In this document: one piece after another, positions 1 through 10,084 of the stretch | How positions within the stretch are numbered: position 1 is the first letter of the stretch | Layout of the letters: the number at the start of each line of letters is the position of its first letter | Origin: Methylomicrobium sp035916875 | GTDB lineage: Bacteria; Pseudomonadota; Gammaproteobacteria; Methylococcales; Methylomonadaceae | Assembly: GCF_035916875.1 (NCBI RefSeq) | Contig: NZ_JAXUHN010000074.1 | Span: 25,882 to 89,881 of the forward strand | Reading direction: 5' to 3' | DNA: 64,000 nucleotides | Notes under the pieces: model-generated | What the model saw: the letters and a program-made list of their open reading frames with translations, nothing else | Database searches by the model: none | What the model was told of the DNA's origin: nothing | Translations under genes and position numbers: made by a program

Positions 1-1
1 G

Positions 2-1957
2 ATACTCGACAAAGTCGAACAGGAATTGAATCGGCAATATCTAAGCCACGGCAAATACGCGCTCAAAATCAAAACAGAGGTCACCAATTTGACCCGCAAC
101 CGTGTCGGCATACAAATCAAGATTTCCGAAGGCCGCGTCACCAAAATCAAACAAATCAATATCGTCGGCAACAAGGCGTTTGACGACAAGACCTTGCTCA
201 AGCAACTGGAATTGAGCACGACGAATCTGTTGTCCTTCTACACTAAAAACGACCAGTATTCCAAGCAGAAACTGCAGGCCGACCTGGAAACGCTACGCTC
301 TTATTATCTGGACAAGGGCTACATCAATTTTTCGATCGAATCGACTCAGGTTGCTATCACGCCGGATAAAAAAGATATTTATGTCACGATCAATGTTAAG
401 GAAGGCGATATCTATACGCTAGACAAGGTCAAACTGGCCGGCAATCTGATCGTGCCGCCCGAGCAAATGATCAAACTGGTCGGCATCGGTCCCGGCGAAG
501 TTTTTTCCAGAAAACAAGCCACCGAAACATCAAAGGCGATCTCGGATCGTCTGGGCGATGAAGGCTACACCTTCGCAAACGTGAACATGGTGCCGGAAAT
601 CAACGAAAACAACAAAACGGTCGTGATGACCTTTTTTGTCGATCCGGGCAAACGCGCCTATGTTCGCCATATCAATTTTTCCGGCAACACCAAGACGCGC
701 GACGAAGTGCTACGTCGGGAAATGCGGCAGATGGAAGCGAGCTGGGCGTCCGGATCGAAGATTGAACGCTCGAAAACCCGTCTTGAGCGTTTGGGTTATT
801 TTGAGGACGTCAATGTCGAAACCCCGCAGGCCGTCGGCACCGCGGACCAGATTGACGTGAACTACAAGGTCACCGAAAAAGCATCGGGCAACTTATCGGC
901 TGGTGTCGGCTATTCGCAGGTGCAGGGAATCGTGGTGAATGCGAATATTACGCAGGACAACGTCTTCGGTTCGGGCAAACGCGTCAATCTCGCTTTCAAC
1001 AACAGTAGCTATATCACCAGTTATCAATTCGGTTTTTTTAACCCATATTTCAATGTGGACGGCGTCAGCCAGGGTTATAATCTTGGTTATACCAGCCGAA
1101 ATCTGTCCAATATTAATATTTCTCGTTATTCAACCAACATCGCGAATGCGGGCATCAATTTTGGAATTCCCCTCAATGAGTATGACAACTTACGCTTCGA
1201 CACGGATCTGAAACATACTTCTTTGACAAACACCGCCAGCTCATCGATTGAAATTCAGGATTTCGTCCATCAGGAAGGCGACAGCTTTGTCACTCTGGCA
1301 CCGAGTATAAACTGGACACATGATACCCTGAACCGCGCGATTTTCCCTACAAAGGGATTTCAACAGCGTCTGTCGGGAATGATCACGACTCCATTTAGCG
1401 ACCTCGAATATTTTAAAATCAACTCTAAAACTCAGCTCTACTTGCCGCTGTCCCAGGCTTTAACTTTAAGACTCCTGGGCGATATCGGCTATGGTGATGG
1501 TTACGGCAAGACTTCTTCATTGCCTTTTTTTGAAAATTATTTCCTAGGCGGTACGGCTGGCGTCCGCGGTTTCAAAAACTACACGTTGGGCCCAAAGGAT
1601 CATTATTGCAGTGTTGCTTATAATCCGCCAACTCCTTGTCAAGGGCAAGTGTCTTCCAAATACCCACTTGGCGGCTCCACCAAAGTTATGGGTAGCGCCG
1701 AATTGTTTTTCCCGGTCCCTTTTCTTTCAGACGTCAAATCGGTCCGCATGGGTGCCTTTTTCGATGCCGGAACACTTTCGGACTCTTTGAACTTTAATGA
1801 TGTAAAATATTCAACCGGCATCTCAGGTGAATGGCTGTCCCCCTTCGGCGCTTTATCGGTCAGCGCCGCTATGCCTTTGAACGCTAAATCAGGGACTGCG
1901 ACCGATATCGGCGATCAGAAACAATTTTTCCAATTCAATTTCGGGCAGAACTTCTAA
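2..1957 (+). CDS. bamA: Outer membrane protein assembly factor BamA (5' end cut by window)
   Basis: BamA is the beta-barrel core of the BAM complex, which folds and inserts outer-membrane proteins. The frame is open from base 2, so the signal peptide and first POTRA domain lie outside the window. The visible part has several POTRA repeats (about the first 300 residues, each with a conserved glycine-asparagine turn such as NIVGNKAF and NFSGNTKT), then a long 16-strand-type barrel. The barrel carries the family's VRGF motif (bases 1563-1574) and ends in a terminal phenylalanine, the usual outer-membrane sorting signal. skp follows about 100 bp downstream, the normal partner arrangement. The only oddity is the truncation at the window edge. 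Confidence 0.97.
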   Translation: MLDKVEQELNRQYLSHGKYALKIKTEVTNLTRNRVGIQIKISEGRVTKIKQINIVGNKAFDDKTLLKQLELSTTNLLSFYTKNDQYSKQKLQADLETLRSYYLDKGYINFSIESTQVAITPDKKDIYVTINVKEGDIYTLDKVKLAGNLIVPPEQMIKLVGIGPGEVFSRKQATETSKAISDRLGDEGYTFANVNMVPEINENNKTVVMTFFVDPGKRAYVRHINFSGNTKTRDEVLRREMRQMEASWASGSKIERSKTRLERLGYFEDVNVETPQAVGTADQIDVNYKVTEKASGNLSAGVGYSQVQGIVVNANITQDNVFGSGKRVNLAFNNSSYITSYQFGFFNPYFNVDGVSQGYNLGYTSRNLSNINISRYSTNIANAGINFGIPLNEYDNLRFDTDLKHTSLTNTASSSIEIQDFVHQEGDSFVTLAPSINWTHDTLNRAIFPTKGFQQRLSGMITTPFSDLEYFKINSKTQLYLPLSQALTLRLLGDIGYGDGYGKTSSLPFFENYFLGGTAGVRGFKNYTLGPKDHYCSVAYNPPTPCQGQVSSKYPLGGSTKVMGSAELFFPVPFLSDVKSVRMGAFFDAGTLSDSLNFNDVKYSTGISGEWLSPFGALSVSAAMPLNAKSGTATDIGDQKQFFQFNFGQNF

Positions 1958-2057
1958 AGCAAGTTGTTTTGGCTTAATTTTACTTATCCCCTATAATTTA
2001 CAAAATTTACCCCCCCAATTCTTACACTTTAAACTCCCCATGGAGACTCGAGTCACG

Positions 2058-2543
2058 ATGAAAACTAAAATTGCATTATTCCTGGGCTTACTGCTCGCCG
2101 CTAATATCTCTTTCGCCGAGGTCAAAATCGGCGTCGTCTATATGAATACAGTGCTCAAGGAATCTCCGGAACTGAAACGCCTGGAACAGGAGTTTTCATC
2201 TCGAGTCAAGCAAATCAAATCTCTGGAAACTGAAATCAAGAGCTTGGAAGAAAAATTAAACCGGGACGCCGCGGTCATGAGCGAAAGCGAACGCACCAGC
2301 ATGGATAAAAAGCTGCGGGACAAATCGCTCGATTACAAACGGGTCAGCGAAGAAACCGGCTACGATTTAAACACACGCAAGAACCAGGAGCTCGGCAAAT
2401 TGCAACGCCGAATCGTTGAAGCCGTTCAAGCCATCGCCAAAGAACAAGGTTTCGATCTAGTGCTGTATGACGGGGTACTCTTTGCCAACGACAAGCTTGA
2501 TATTACAGCACAGGTTCAGAAAAAACTGGCGTCAGGGCAATAA
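2058..2543 (+). CDS. skp: Periplasmic chaperone Skp/OmpH
   Basis: Skp is a trimeric periplasmic holdase that carries unfolded outer-membrane proteins to BamA. An ATG at 2040 is also in frame, but the one at 2058 starts directly with a typical signal peptide (MKTKIALFLGLLLAANISFA), so I chose it; a GGAG lies 12 bp upstream. The mature protein opens with the family's KIGVVYMNTVL strand, continues as a charged coiled coil (about residues 35-120), and closes with the QGFDLVLYDG segment of the trimer body. At about 161 residues it has the normal length. In most relatives lpxD comes next; here a 155-bp gap leads straight to fabZ. Confidence 0.93.
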   Translation: MKTKIALFLGLLLAANISFAEVKIGVVYMNTVLKESPELKRLEQEFSSRVKQIKSLETEIKSLEEKLNRDAAVMSESERTSMDKKLRDKSLDYKRVSEETGYDLNTRKNQELGKLQRRIVEAVQAIAKEQGFDLVLYDGVLFANDKLDITAQVQKKLASGQ

Positions 2544-2698
2544 GCCTTTACGCCTTCCTTCGTTCCTGTTTTAGATTGAATACGATGGGTAGTGGCGATA
2601 TTGTAGGCCCTTAATCGGTTAGCAATGTCTATCCACTACATTCGTTATTTGGTTTAGTCTGGAATTTTATGATCCTAATCGTTAAAGCGATCTGAACC

Positions 2699-3142
2699 AT
2701 GTCAATTAAGTTAGATATTTTACAAATACAAAACTTTTTACCGCATCGCTATCCTTTTCTGCTGGTCGACAAGGTCATCGAATGTGAGCCGGGCGTCAGG
2801 TTATTGGGCGTTAAAAATGTTACATACAATGAGCCTTATTTCCAGGGCCATTTTCCGCAGAAACCGATCATGCCCGGCGTATTGATCATCGAAGCGATGG
2901 CGCAAACGACAGGCCTTCTAGCATCCGAAACCGCTCGCGATGAACTTGCCGGCATGATTTATTATCTGGTCAGCGTCGATAAAGCTAAATTCAAGCGGCC
3001 TGTTGTTCCGGGCGACCAATTGATGTTGGAAGCCAAATTCCTGAAAAGCAAACGCAATATCTGGGCATTCGATTGCTCCGCCGAAGTCGATGGCGAATTC
3101 GTCGCTAGCGCCGAAATCCGCTGTGCTGCCGTGGTAAATTAA
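2699..3142 (+). CDS. fabZ: 3-hydroxyacyl-ACP dehydratase FabZ
   Basis: FabZ dehydrates 3-hydroxyacyl-ACP in the fatty acid elongation cycle and competes with LpxA for 3-hydroxymyristoyl-ACP. The protein (147 residues) shows the hot-dog fold signature: the [10 protein letters not shown] start, the [12 protein letters not shown] active-site loop with the catalytic histidine, and the catalytic glutamate in IIEAMAQ. lpxA starts 2 bp after its stop, so the two are almost certainly cotranscribed. The spacing from skp (155 bp, with no lpxD) suggests rearrangement or its own promoter. Confidence 0.97.
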   Translation: MSIKLDILQIQNFLPHRYPFLLVDKVIECEPGVRLLGVKNVTYNEPYFQGHFPQKPIMPGVLIIEAMAQTTGLLASETARDELAGMIYYLVSVDKAKFKRPVVPGDQLMLEAKFLKSKRNIWAFDCSAEVDGEFVASAEIRCAAVVN

Positions 3143-3144
3143 TT

Positions 3145-3915
3145 TTGATTGATCCAACATCCATTATCGATAAACGTGCTGAACTGGCCGGAGACGTTTC
3201 TGTTGGCCCCTATTCGGTGATCGGCGCCGATGTGAAGATCGATTCGGGCACGGTGATCGGCTCGCACGTCGTTATCAAAGGGCCGACTTCCATTGGAAAA
3301 GACAATCGCATCTTTCAATTTTCCTCAATCGGGGAAGATCCTCAAGACAAAAAGTACGCCTCGGAGGTGACCCGGCTTGAAATTGGTGACCGTAACACGA
3401 TCCGCGAGTTCACCACCATGCATAGGGGCACCCAACAGGATCAAAGCCTCACCAAGATCGGCAGCGACAATTTATTCATGGCCTATACCCATGTCGCGCA
3501 TGATTGCGTGATTGGCGATCATGTCGTCATGGCCAACGGCGCCTCTTTGGCCGGACATGTCTGCTTGAACAGCCATGCGATTTTGGGCGGCTTCACGCTG
3601 GTGCACCAGTTTACTAAAATCGGTCAACACAGCTTCGCGGCAATGGGCAGCGCAATCACCCAGGATGTGCCGCCGTTCGTGATGGTCGGCGGCAAGCCCA
3701 CCAAGCCTCATGGCATCAACGCGGTCGGGATGGAGCGTAACGGATTCTCGCCGGGAGACATTCGACTAATTAGAAAAGCGTATAAAATCATCTATAAGAT
3801 GAATCTTCGCATGGAGGACGCGATCGACGAAATACTGATCCTTGATGGCAGCAACGCAAATTTGACCGAATTGGTCGATTTTTTGCGTCATGTCAGCCGG
3901 GGTATTTTACGCTAA
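3145..3915 (+). CDS. lpxA: UDP-N-acetylglucosamine acyltransferase LpxA
   Basis: LpxA adds the first 3-hydroxyacyl chain to UDP-GlcNAc, the committed entry to lipid A synthesis. The protein has hexapeptide repeats of the left-handed beta-helix along residues 1-190 and a helical C-terminus. The catalytic-histidine region reads [13 protein letters not shown]. The start is a TTG at 3145 giving [14 protein letters not shown], which matches the normal LpxA N-terminus exactly; no ATG is available nearby. At 256 residues it is slightly shorter than the usual 262 or so. In most gammaproteobacteria lpxB follows; here the next gene is rnhB. Confidence 0.96.
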   Translation: MIDPTSIIDKRAELAGDVSVGPYSVIGADVKIDSGTVIGSHVVIKGPTSIGKDNRIFQFSSIGEDPQDKKYASEVTRLEIGDRNTIREFTTMHRGTQQDQSLTKIGSDNLFMAYTHVAHDCVIGDHVVMANGASLAGHVCLNSHAILGGFTLVHQFTKIGQHSFAAMGSAITQDVPPFVMVGGKPTKPHGINAVGMERNGFSPGDIRLIRKAYKIIYKMNLRMEDAIDEILILDGSNANLTELVDFLRHVSRGILR

Positions 3916-3938
3916 CCATCCCATCACCTTTTCACACC

Positions 3939-4523
3939 ATGTTGGTTTTCCCGACATCGGAACAAGGCTTGATTGCCGGCGTTGATGAAGCAGGGCGCGG
4001 ACCCTTGGCGGGTCCGGTAGTTGCAGCCGCCGTTATTCTCGACCCGGAAAGGCCGATAGACGGCTTGGCCGATTCGAAAACACTGAGTGAAAAAAAACGG
4101 CTGGCGCTTTATCAAATCATTCAGGAGAAATCACTTGCCTGGTCTGTCGCCGAAGCCGATGTCAGAGAGATCGATCAGCTAAACATTCTGCAAGCGACCC
4201 TTCTGGCCATGCAGAGGGCAGTCAACAAGTTATCAGTCCAACCGCACCGCGTGTTAATCGATGGAAATAGACTGCCGGTTTTATCCATTCCCGCCCAAGC
4301 TATCGTGCAGGGCGACAGAAATATTCCGTCCATCAGCGCCGCCTCAATCATTGCCAAGGTTCACCGCGACCAAGTCATGCATGCGTATGCAAAAGAATTT
4401 CCCGACTTTACGTTTGATCTGCACAAAGGTTATGGCACAAAGCAACACCTGTCCGAACTCGAAAAGTTCGGTCCACTGAGCATTCATCGCAAATCATTCA
4501 AGCCGGTAAAAGTTCTGCTTTAA
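3939..4523 (+). CDS. rnhB: Ribonuclease HII
   Basis: RNase HII cuts the RNA strand of RNA-DNA hybrids and removes single ribonucleotides misincorporated in DNA. The N-terminal [13 protein letters not shown] motif holds the first two metal-binding acidic residues, and later motifs ([16 protein letters not shown]) are also present. The length (194 residues) is normal. It lies 23 bp after lpxA in the same direction, where lpxB would usually sit first. The AT-rich 297 bp after its stop (4524-4820) holds no gene I can recognise. Confidence 0.96.
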   Translation: MLVFPTSEQGLIAGVDEAGRGPLAGPVVAAAVILDPERPIDGLADSKTLSEKKRLALYQIIQEKSLAWSVAEADVREIDQLNILQATLLAMQRAVNKLSVQPHRVLIDGNRLPVLSIPAQAIVQGDRNIPSISAASIIAKVHRDQVMHAYAKEFPDFTFDLHKGYGTKQHLSELEKFGPLSIHRKSFKPVKVLL

Positions 4524-4820
4524 TAAAAAATGAAGAAATACTGACAACGCTTTAAGGGAACTTTGAATAAGTTGGTCGCTCATGATGTTAATTTCATAAG
4601 TACGTATGCAAAATTAACCCGGTATTTTTTAGAATGCCTTGTATAATTCATCAAGAAAAACAATGATCTGCTTGCGATTTCTGACTGGACAAATATGCAT
4701 AGACACTTAACTCCAGTATGCAGCTATTGTTTAGATTACGAAATGCCGCCTTCGTTGGCCTAATCCATATTAGGCCCCATAAAGTATAAATATATTTGTA
4801 AATCAATAACTAATTTTTTA

Positions 4821-6035
4821 TTAAATTGTAAATAGGTTTTCTTTTTCCTGTAATTTACTTGCTTTTATTTTCATCTCTATCATCATTTTACTAAAGTCCT
4901 TGAATACCTGACCATTTGGAACACGAACTCCCAAGTTGTACCTTGGAGAGCGAAAATGCCATATAGGGCATGCCATCGCACCTTCTAATAAAATACACAA
5001 ATTTTCAATGTCAACTTTGTCTTCCCAGTCTACTGTTTGGAGCAGCATTTTTTTACATGCAAAATAATCATCGAAAATCTTATTTAGAATAGTGTTGCAA
5101 TGTGATATAGCACTCATCATATTAATTCCACTATCTTTCATTTCGGAGATAACCACATTAAGTTTAATTCCATCCCGATACTCCTTTGCACAGGACAATA
5201 TGTCATTTGCAAATGTGACATATTGAGTTGTAAGGCGCCAGCATAATTGAAAACCAATATATTTTTGCCAATAAAAATCACTATCTATATTTGCATTAGC
5301 ACTGTTCATTCCATGAGACCAAGACATACCAGTCACCCACTCCCGGAGATACAATGTTGAGAGTGAACTCAATCTTACACCATTCGTGACAGCGCTTTCC
5401 AGGATGGTAGATTGAAAATATGCTTGGAAATATCTATGCATTTGCGCGTTATATCTAAAAGGCGCATGCTTTTCAAATACATCGGCAATTATCTGTATAG
5501 CAACTACCTTGTTATAAGCTTTTTCGGCTTCTTTATTAATTTCAAAAAAATTCTGTAAAGTTTTATCTTTGTTATCACGCAGATAGTCTATCATGACAAA
5601 CAACTGATTTTTTATATCTAAAATGTATTCAATATCTCCAGTTTCAGCAATATCATCATAAATAAATACTGCCTTGAATAAGATAGCAATATATAGCCCA
5701 TTTTCATATACGTATTTATCGCCAAGCACTCTCGTCATTGGCTCTACGTTTACAGGTATAACCCAACCTGATACACCCATATTTAATAGTGCATCGATAT
5801 TTTTTAATTTTTTAAACCATGAGTTGCAATCATTTTCCAAACAGTCAAAATCATCCCACAAAGCCGTATTCTTGATATCGAGCATTTTCATTTTAATTTC
5901 CCCGTGTAAATGGTGAAATCTTATGGTGGCTTGAATTGCGTTATCGTATCCGTCAATTTGAAGGGATTCGACCCCAACAATATCGTATTCAGAAAGCAAG
6001 CTCATTGTGGTAGTCCTATAATGTGAATTTGGCAT
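4821..6035 (-). CDS. Class I terpene synthase (bacterial type)
   Basis: Class I terpene synthases ionise a prenyl diphosphate with three Mg ions and cyclise the cation. An acidic DDIAE (in FIYDDIAETGD) lies in the place of the DDxxD/E motif, about 115-120 residues into the protein. The second metal motif reads NDILSCAKE, a good NDxxSxxxE match, and an RY pair lies near the C-terminus (HFRSPRY). The length (404 residues) is slightly above the 330-380 typical of bacterial enzymes, with an extended N-terminus; an internal ATG ten codons in is an alternative start. The gene is clearly more AT-rich than its neighbours, stands alone, and is flanked by AT-rich noncoding DNA, so I infer horizontal transfer. 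The product cannot be predicted from sequence. Confidence 0.85.
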   Translation of the reverse strand: MPNSHYRTTTMSLLSEYDIVGVESLQIDGYDNAIQATIRFHHLHGEIKMKMLDIKNTALWDDFDCLENDCNSWFKKLKNIDALLNMGVSGWVIPVNVEPMTRVLGDKYVYENGLYIAILFKAVFIYDDIAETGDIEYILDIKNQLFVMIDYLRDNKDKTLQNFFEINKEAEKAYNKVVAIQIIADVFEKHAPFRYNAQMHRYFQAYFQSTILESAVTNGVRLSSLSTLYLREWVTGMSWSHGMNSANANIDSDFYWQKYIGFQLCWRLTTQYVTFANDILSCAKEYRDGIKLNVVISEMKDSGINMMSAISHCNTILNKIFDDYFACKKMLLQTVDWEDKVDIENLCILLEGAMACPIWHFRSPRYNLGVRVPNGQVFKDFSKMMIEMKIKASKLQEKENLFTI

Positions 6036-6739
6036 ACTAATTAATTACACATAAAAATGACAGTTAAGTTTTAGAAAATTGATCATAGTTGCCAGTTTCA
6101 TGTATAAATAAAAAACATCATCGTATTTACTGGACAAACTTGTTAATCACTTCCTGATACCTTTCCAATAAATGTTATCAACATATTTCTGTGAACCGGT
6201 GTTCCCTTTTTATTTAGAGCCTGCTCAGAAAATCATATCCTTTTGTAATATAAACTTAATTCTTCATTTTATTAACAATCATGTGCACGGTTTTTGAACA
6301 ACATGCGTCAAAAACTATGCAGATTGTTTGCCAGGATTTTGAAATTTGTAAGGCCGCATCATTAAAAATCAGCCAAGGATGCATCTCACATCAATGAATT
6401 ACACGCACTGATCTGTTAGTTTTATGGCCGATTGAGACTTTTTGAGTAGACTCTATTTACCTATATATCCCTTCTGATTTATTCTCATTAGAATGGACAG
6501 TAAAAACAACTTTTGTCAAATGTGAAATATCAAATTTTCGTGAATTAAAATCCTGAATGAAACGGAAACCTCATCGAGATAACGACTCTTCACGAAAATT
6601 CTTACCTGAATCCGCGCATTGATTTCATATTTATCATGTATTTCAAATAGCCAGATTACAATTGAGAATCATTTTTGGTGAATGCAATTTGCGTATATCG
6701 ATCTGTTTTGCAGAGAGTTTTCGTAAAGTGAGCACGGAT
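6036..6739. other. AT-rich intergenic region
   Basis: This 704-bp stretch separates the convergent end of the diguanylate cyclase operon from the terpene synthase promoter side. It is AT-rich like the terpene synthase and contains no credible gene, tRNA or strong terminator. It looks like part of the same foreign segment. Confidence 0.5.
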
Positions 6740-8818
6740 TCAGGTCTTACTTAAAATATATTCCCGGTCAGGAGAATACAAACTCCAACGACCCCTTCCG
6801 CCTTTTTTCGCTTCGTACATTGCCAGATCGACGTTTACCATCAAGTCTTCAACGTCTTTGCCATGTTGCGGCATTAATGCGATGCCGATGCTTGCCGAAA
6901 TCAGGTATTCTTTATTACCGAACTGAAACTTGCGTTCCGCTAAACGCTGATTCAAGGAGGTTGCAAATGCCTCTACGCCGATCCTGCCTGTCGTCGGCAT
7001 CAGCACGGCAAACTCATCGCCGCCCAATCGGGCGATCAAGTCCGATTTACGCGCGCGCGCGCGGAGTTCATTCGCAAAAATGACCAGCAACGCATCGCCG
7101 GCCGCATGACCGCTGGTATCGTTGATGGTCTTGAAATAATCCAGATCAAGCAACAGCAGCGCACTGGGATTGCCGCTGCGAACCGAGTCGGCAAAACTTC
7201 TTTCGAGCTCTTCATGAAAGCGAAGCCTATTCGCCAGACCCGTCAAGGGGTCGTGGTTCGCCAGCCAGCGGCTGCGATTTTCAGCGACGATTCGGTCGGT
7301 CGCATCCATGCCGACAGACAGGACCACTGCGTCATCCTGATGCGAGGAACCCAGAAAGGTGTGTATCCAGATGATATGACGTATTTCACCGCTCGCGTCG
7401 ATAATCGAACCTTCGTGTTCGAGACGGCGAACGGAAGGCGAGAATAGATTGATCCGGTTACTCATATATCGCTCCTTGTCTTCGTCGCCTTCGAGCAGAT
7501 CGACAAACGAACTTTTCCTGAGCTGTTCAGGCGAGCGCCCTAGCACCTGCGTCATGTATCGATTGACCGTATGCAGTCTGCCGTCGGAGGTCTGCGTCAA
7601 AATCATCACCTGTACGCTGTCCAGAATACCCTGGATGAAGTCTCTATCGGCAGCTAAAGCTAACTGGGTTTCCTCGATTTGATGCGTCAAATCGATCGAA
7701 GTCTCATAAAGAATATCGATTTCATCGCGTTTGTTGGGGAAACGGCCGCGCAGATCGAATGCCTGGTAGGCCTCCTGGTAGCCGCCACGCGCAACCAACG
7801 GCAAGGTTTTCGCCAAATGGCTCAGACGCTGCAACGGTTTGCGCAGCAGCATAAACAAAAACACTTCAGCCAACAGCAACGACCCCAGCACCAACAAAAT
7901 GCTGTTCCGGTTGGATTGCTCCAATGCTGAAGTGGCTTTGGTGACATCGGAAATGAACACCAAATAACCGTTAGCTCCGTCAATGATGTGCTTTAGCGGA
8001 ACGACATTGAAAACATAGAAGCTGTTCTTCCATGGCAACCAAGCATCGGCAGGAATATCCTCAGGCGACGCAAATCGTTCGGACAGGCTCCCAATGAAAG
8101 GTTTCAACACTGAAGCATGGGTCAAGGCCGCCGTGTACACCCCCCACCCAGGAAAAGCCTGTTCAGTCTTCTCGCGGCTTGCCGGAATCAAGATGCCGAT
8201 GTCGACGCCAGTTGCAATTGAAAACTCCACGACCAAATCGGTGATTCGTTGACTCATGCCAATGAATCCGACATGCTCGCCATCCGCCAGCAACGGCATC
8301 ACCGTGTTCAATCCACATTGAGACTGGCAATCCAAAGCTTCTGACGGCTGCTCGTTCTGTATCGCATGGCGTAATGCTTCCGACATCGACTGCGACGAAA
8401 CGGCGCTGCTGCTGTCCGGAGACCAATTCCAGCGAATCACTCCTTGTTTATCGAAAATAATGATTCTTTCAACATCCAATTCATAGCGCACGCTGGAAAA
8501 CTTTTGTTCCAGTTCGCCGGATTGAATCAGGCCTCCGTGCTTTTTCAAGTGCTCGGACAAATCGCCCAGCGAGGCGATCACGATGCTGAGCCGTTGCAAC
8601 CTGTCAACCGAATGTTTTATCATACCTTCGAACTCAGCGCTCCAGGCAGCCTGACTCTGCGCATGCTGAATTTTCACCTGCACCTCGAGGTACCAGTAAC
8701 TCAGCGCGCCGAATGCAATGCCCAAGGAAAGTAGCAATAAACTCAGCGATGCCAGCCATTTGCGATGTAGACTGGCGAAGCGGGGCTTATGCCTGACTTT
8801 ACGGAAACCAACACTCAT
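6740..8818 (-). CDS. Membrane sensor diguanylate cyclase (PAS-GGDEF)
   Basis: It is predicted to make cyclic di-GMP in response to a periplasmic signal. One membrane segment near residues 25-47 and another near 303-325 enclose a large periplasmic sensor region; a linker, a PAS domain (about residues 395-510) and a C-terminal GGDEF domain follow. The active-site RLGGDEF is intact, and an RxxD inhibitory site (RKSD) lies five residues before it, so product feedback is likely. The ATG directly follows the porin stop with no gap, making this the third gene of an operon with a PstS-like protein and a porin. No EAL domain is present. Confidence 0.93.
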   Translation of the reverse strand: MSVGFRKVRHKPRFASLHRKWLASLSLLLLSLGIAFGALSYWYLEVQVKIQHAQSQAAWSAEFEGMIKHSVDRLQRLSIVIASLGDLSEHLKKHGGLIQSGELEQKFSSVRYELDVERIIIFDKQGVIRWNWSPDSSSAVSSQSMSEALRHAIQNEQPSEALDCQSQCGLNTVMPLLADGEHVGFIGMSQRITDLVVEFSIATGVDIGILIPASREKTEQAFPGWGVYTAALTHASVLKPFIGSLSERFASPEDIPADAWLPWKNSFYVFNVVPLKHIIDGANGYLVFISDVTKATSALEQSNRNSILLVLGSLLLAEVFLFMLLRKPLQRLSHLAKTLPLVARGGYQEAYQAFDLRGRFPNKRDEIDILYETSIDLTHQIEETQLALAADRDFIQGILDSVQVMILTQTSDGRLHTVNRYMTQVLGRSPEQLRKSSFVDLLEGDEDKERYMSNRINLFSPSVRRLEHEGSIIDASGEIRHIIWIHTFLGSSHQDDAVVLSVGMDATDRIVAENRSRWLANHDPLTGLANRLRFHEELERSFADSVRSGNPSALLLLDLDYFKTINDTSGHAAGDALLVIFANELRARARKSDLIARLGGDEFAVLMPTTGRIGVEAFATSLNQRLAERKFQFGNKEYLISASIGIALMPQHGKDVEDLMVNVDLAMYEAKKGGRGRWSLYSPDREYILSKT

Positions 8819-10084
8819 TCAAAACCGAAAAGACAGCATCGCGGTCAACAAACTAAAGTGTGACGTGGCGTCAGGATTAGTTGAAAGCGTAGGATTATCC
8901 GTCTCATTCAACCAAGCGGTGCCATTCACGTAATGATAATCAGCCGCCAACAAAAAATTGCGCGCGAATTCCCAGCGCACACCAGCAGTAAGGTCCCTCG
9001 CGTAAAAACGATGAGGCGCTACCCTACCACCAGTCAATTGCGACATCTCTTTACCATCTCGATCGTCGCGGTTGAGATGAAATACATCATAACGAAGTAC
9101 TGCCGAGAAATTAGTTGTAAATCGGTATTCGCCCTGAACATAGAAGTTTTCGGATGTATTTTTTTTCCAGGTAGGCAAGTTTTGTAACTGCGAAGAATAG
9201 CCGCTGCGTTGGCTATCGATCCAACCATATTCGGCAGTCAACGACCATAGCTCCGCATTATACTGTGCCGAAAATAACGGGTAGGTCATTTTGGTATTAC
9301 CGTTTTGATAAAACGTATTCAATGACTGAAAATCCCGATCAAGATCGACGACAGAAAACATCAATTTTCCTCTTCCGCCCATCCATTCATAAAAAGTTCT
9401 TCCTATAAGCAATGGGCGTCCACCCAAACTGCCCTCCGCCTTGGGAAAAAACGAAGGAATACCCGTCTCAAAAGCAGTCACTCCACCTGTATTGTCTTGT
9501 GGATCGACAGCCAGAAACTCCCATCCAAACCTGTTCTCGCCATGGGTATAGCGACCATAGACGACTCCTCCATCACCAGCAATCATCCCCCGACGAAAGG
9601 CAAGCGTATCAAAATAAATGGACTGAGGTAATAAAACGGAAGGTCGAGTCCACAAGACATCACGGGTATCATTATATAAACCGAACGGAATCTTGACTCG
9701 GCCGCCGCGAACACCGAGAACTAATGAAGAATCCAAAAACGGATGGCTATAATCGGCCTGAGCAAAATCGAGCCAAACTTTTTCTCTTTCCGAGCCTCCC
9801 GTATCACGATATATACCTTGCGCGGAAATTAGTAAATTCGGCATCAATTTCACGGAAGTATTCAGTCCCATCTCTCTAAAATCCAGACTGACATCGCGGC
9901 TCGTTCCGAAAACCTGATTATGATCGGTATAAGTCGCGCCCTGACCTGCAAAACCATGCACCTGTACTTTGCCTTCCAGCCATTCCAGCGCCAATGCTTC
10001 CGCTGGCATCAGCATGTTTAATGCGGAACAAAGGATCATCGGAGCTACTCTGCCGAGACGAAGACTGCGTTTAACTGATCTCAT
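8819..10084 (-). CDS. Outer membrane porin-like beta-barrel protein
   Basis: A signal peptide ending near ALALEWLEG is followed by a protein of alternating beta strands that closes with a barrel-type C-terminus (TAMLSFRF, terminal phenylalanine). I place the start at the ATG at 10084, which shares its A with the TGA of the preceding PstS-like gene, rather than the TTG one codon earlier. It resembles porins that accompany small PstS-like proteins and c-di-GMP enzymes in other Gammaproteobacteria. The substrate is unknown; phosphate or another anion is only an inference from the neighbour. Confidence 0.82.
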   Translation of the reverse strand: MRSVKRSLRLGRVAPMILCSALNMLMPAEALALEWLEGKVQVHGFAGQGATYTDHNQVFGTSRDVSLDFREMGLNTSVKLMPNLLISAQGIYRDTGGSEREKVWLDFAQADYSHPFLDSSLVLGVRGGRVKIPFGLYNDTRDVLWTRPSVLLPQSIYFDTLAFRRGMIAGDGGVVYGRYTHGENRFGWEFLAVDPQDNTGGVTAFETGIPSFFPKAEGSLGGRPLLIGRTFYEWMGGRGKLMFSVVDLDRDFQSLNTFYQNGNTKMTYPLFSAQYNAELWSLTAEYGWIDSQRSGYSSQLQNLPTWKKNTSENFYVQGEYRFTTNFSAVLRYDVFHLNRDDRDGKEMSQLTGGRVAPHRFYARDLTAGVRWEFARNFLLAADYHYVNGTAWLNETDNPTLSTNPDATSHFSLLTAMLSFRF

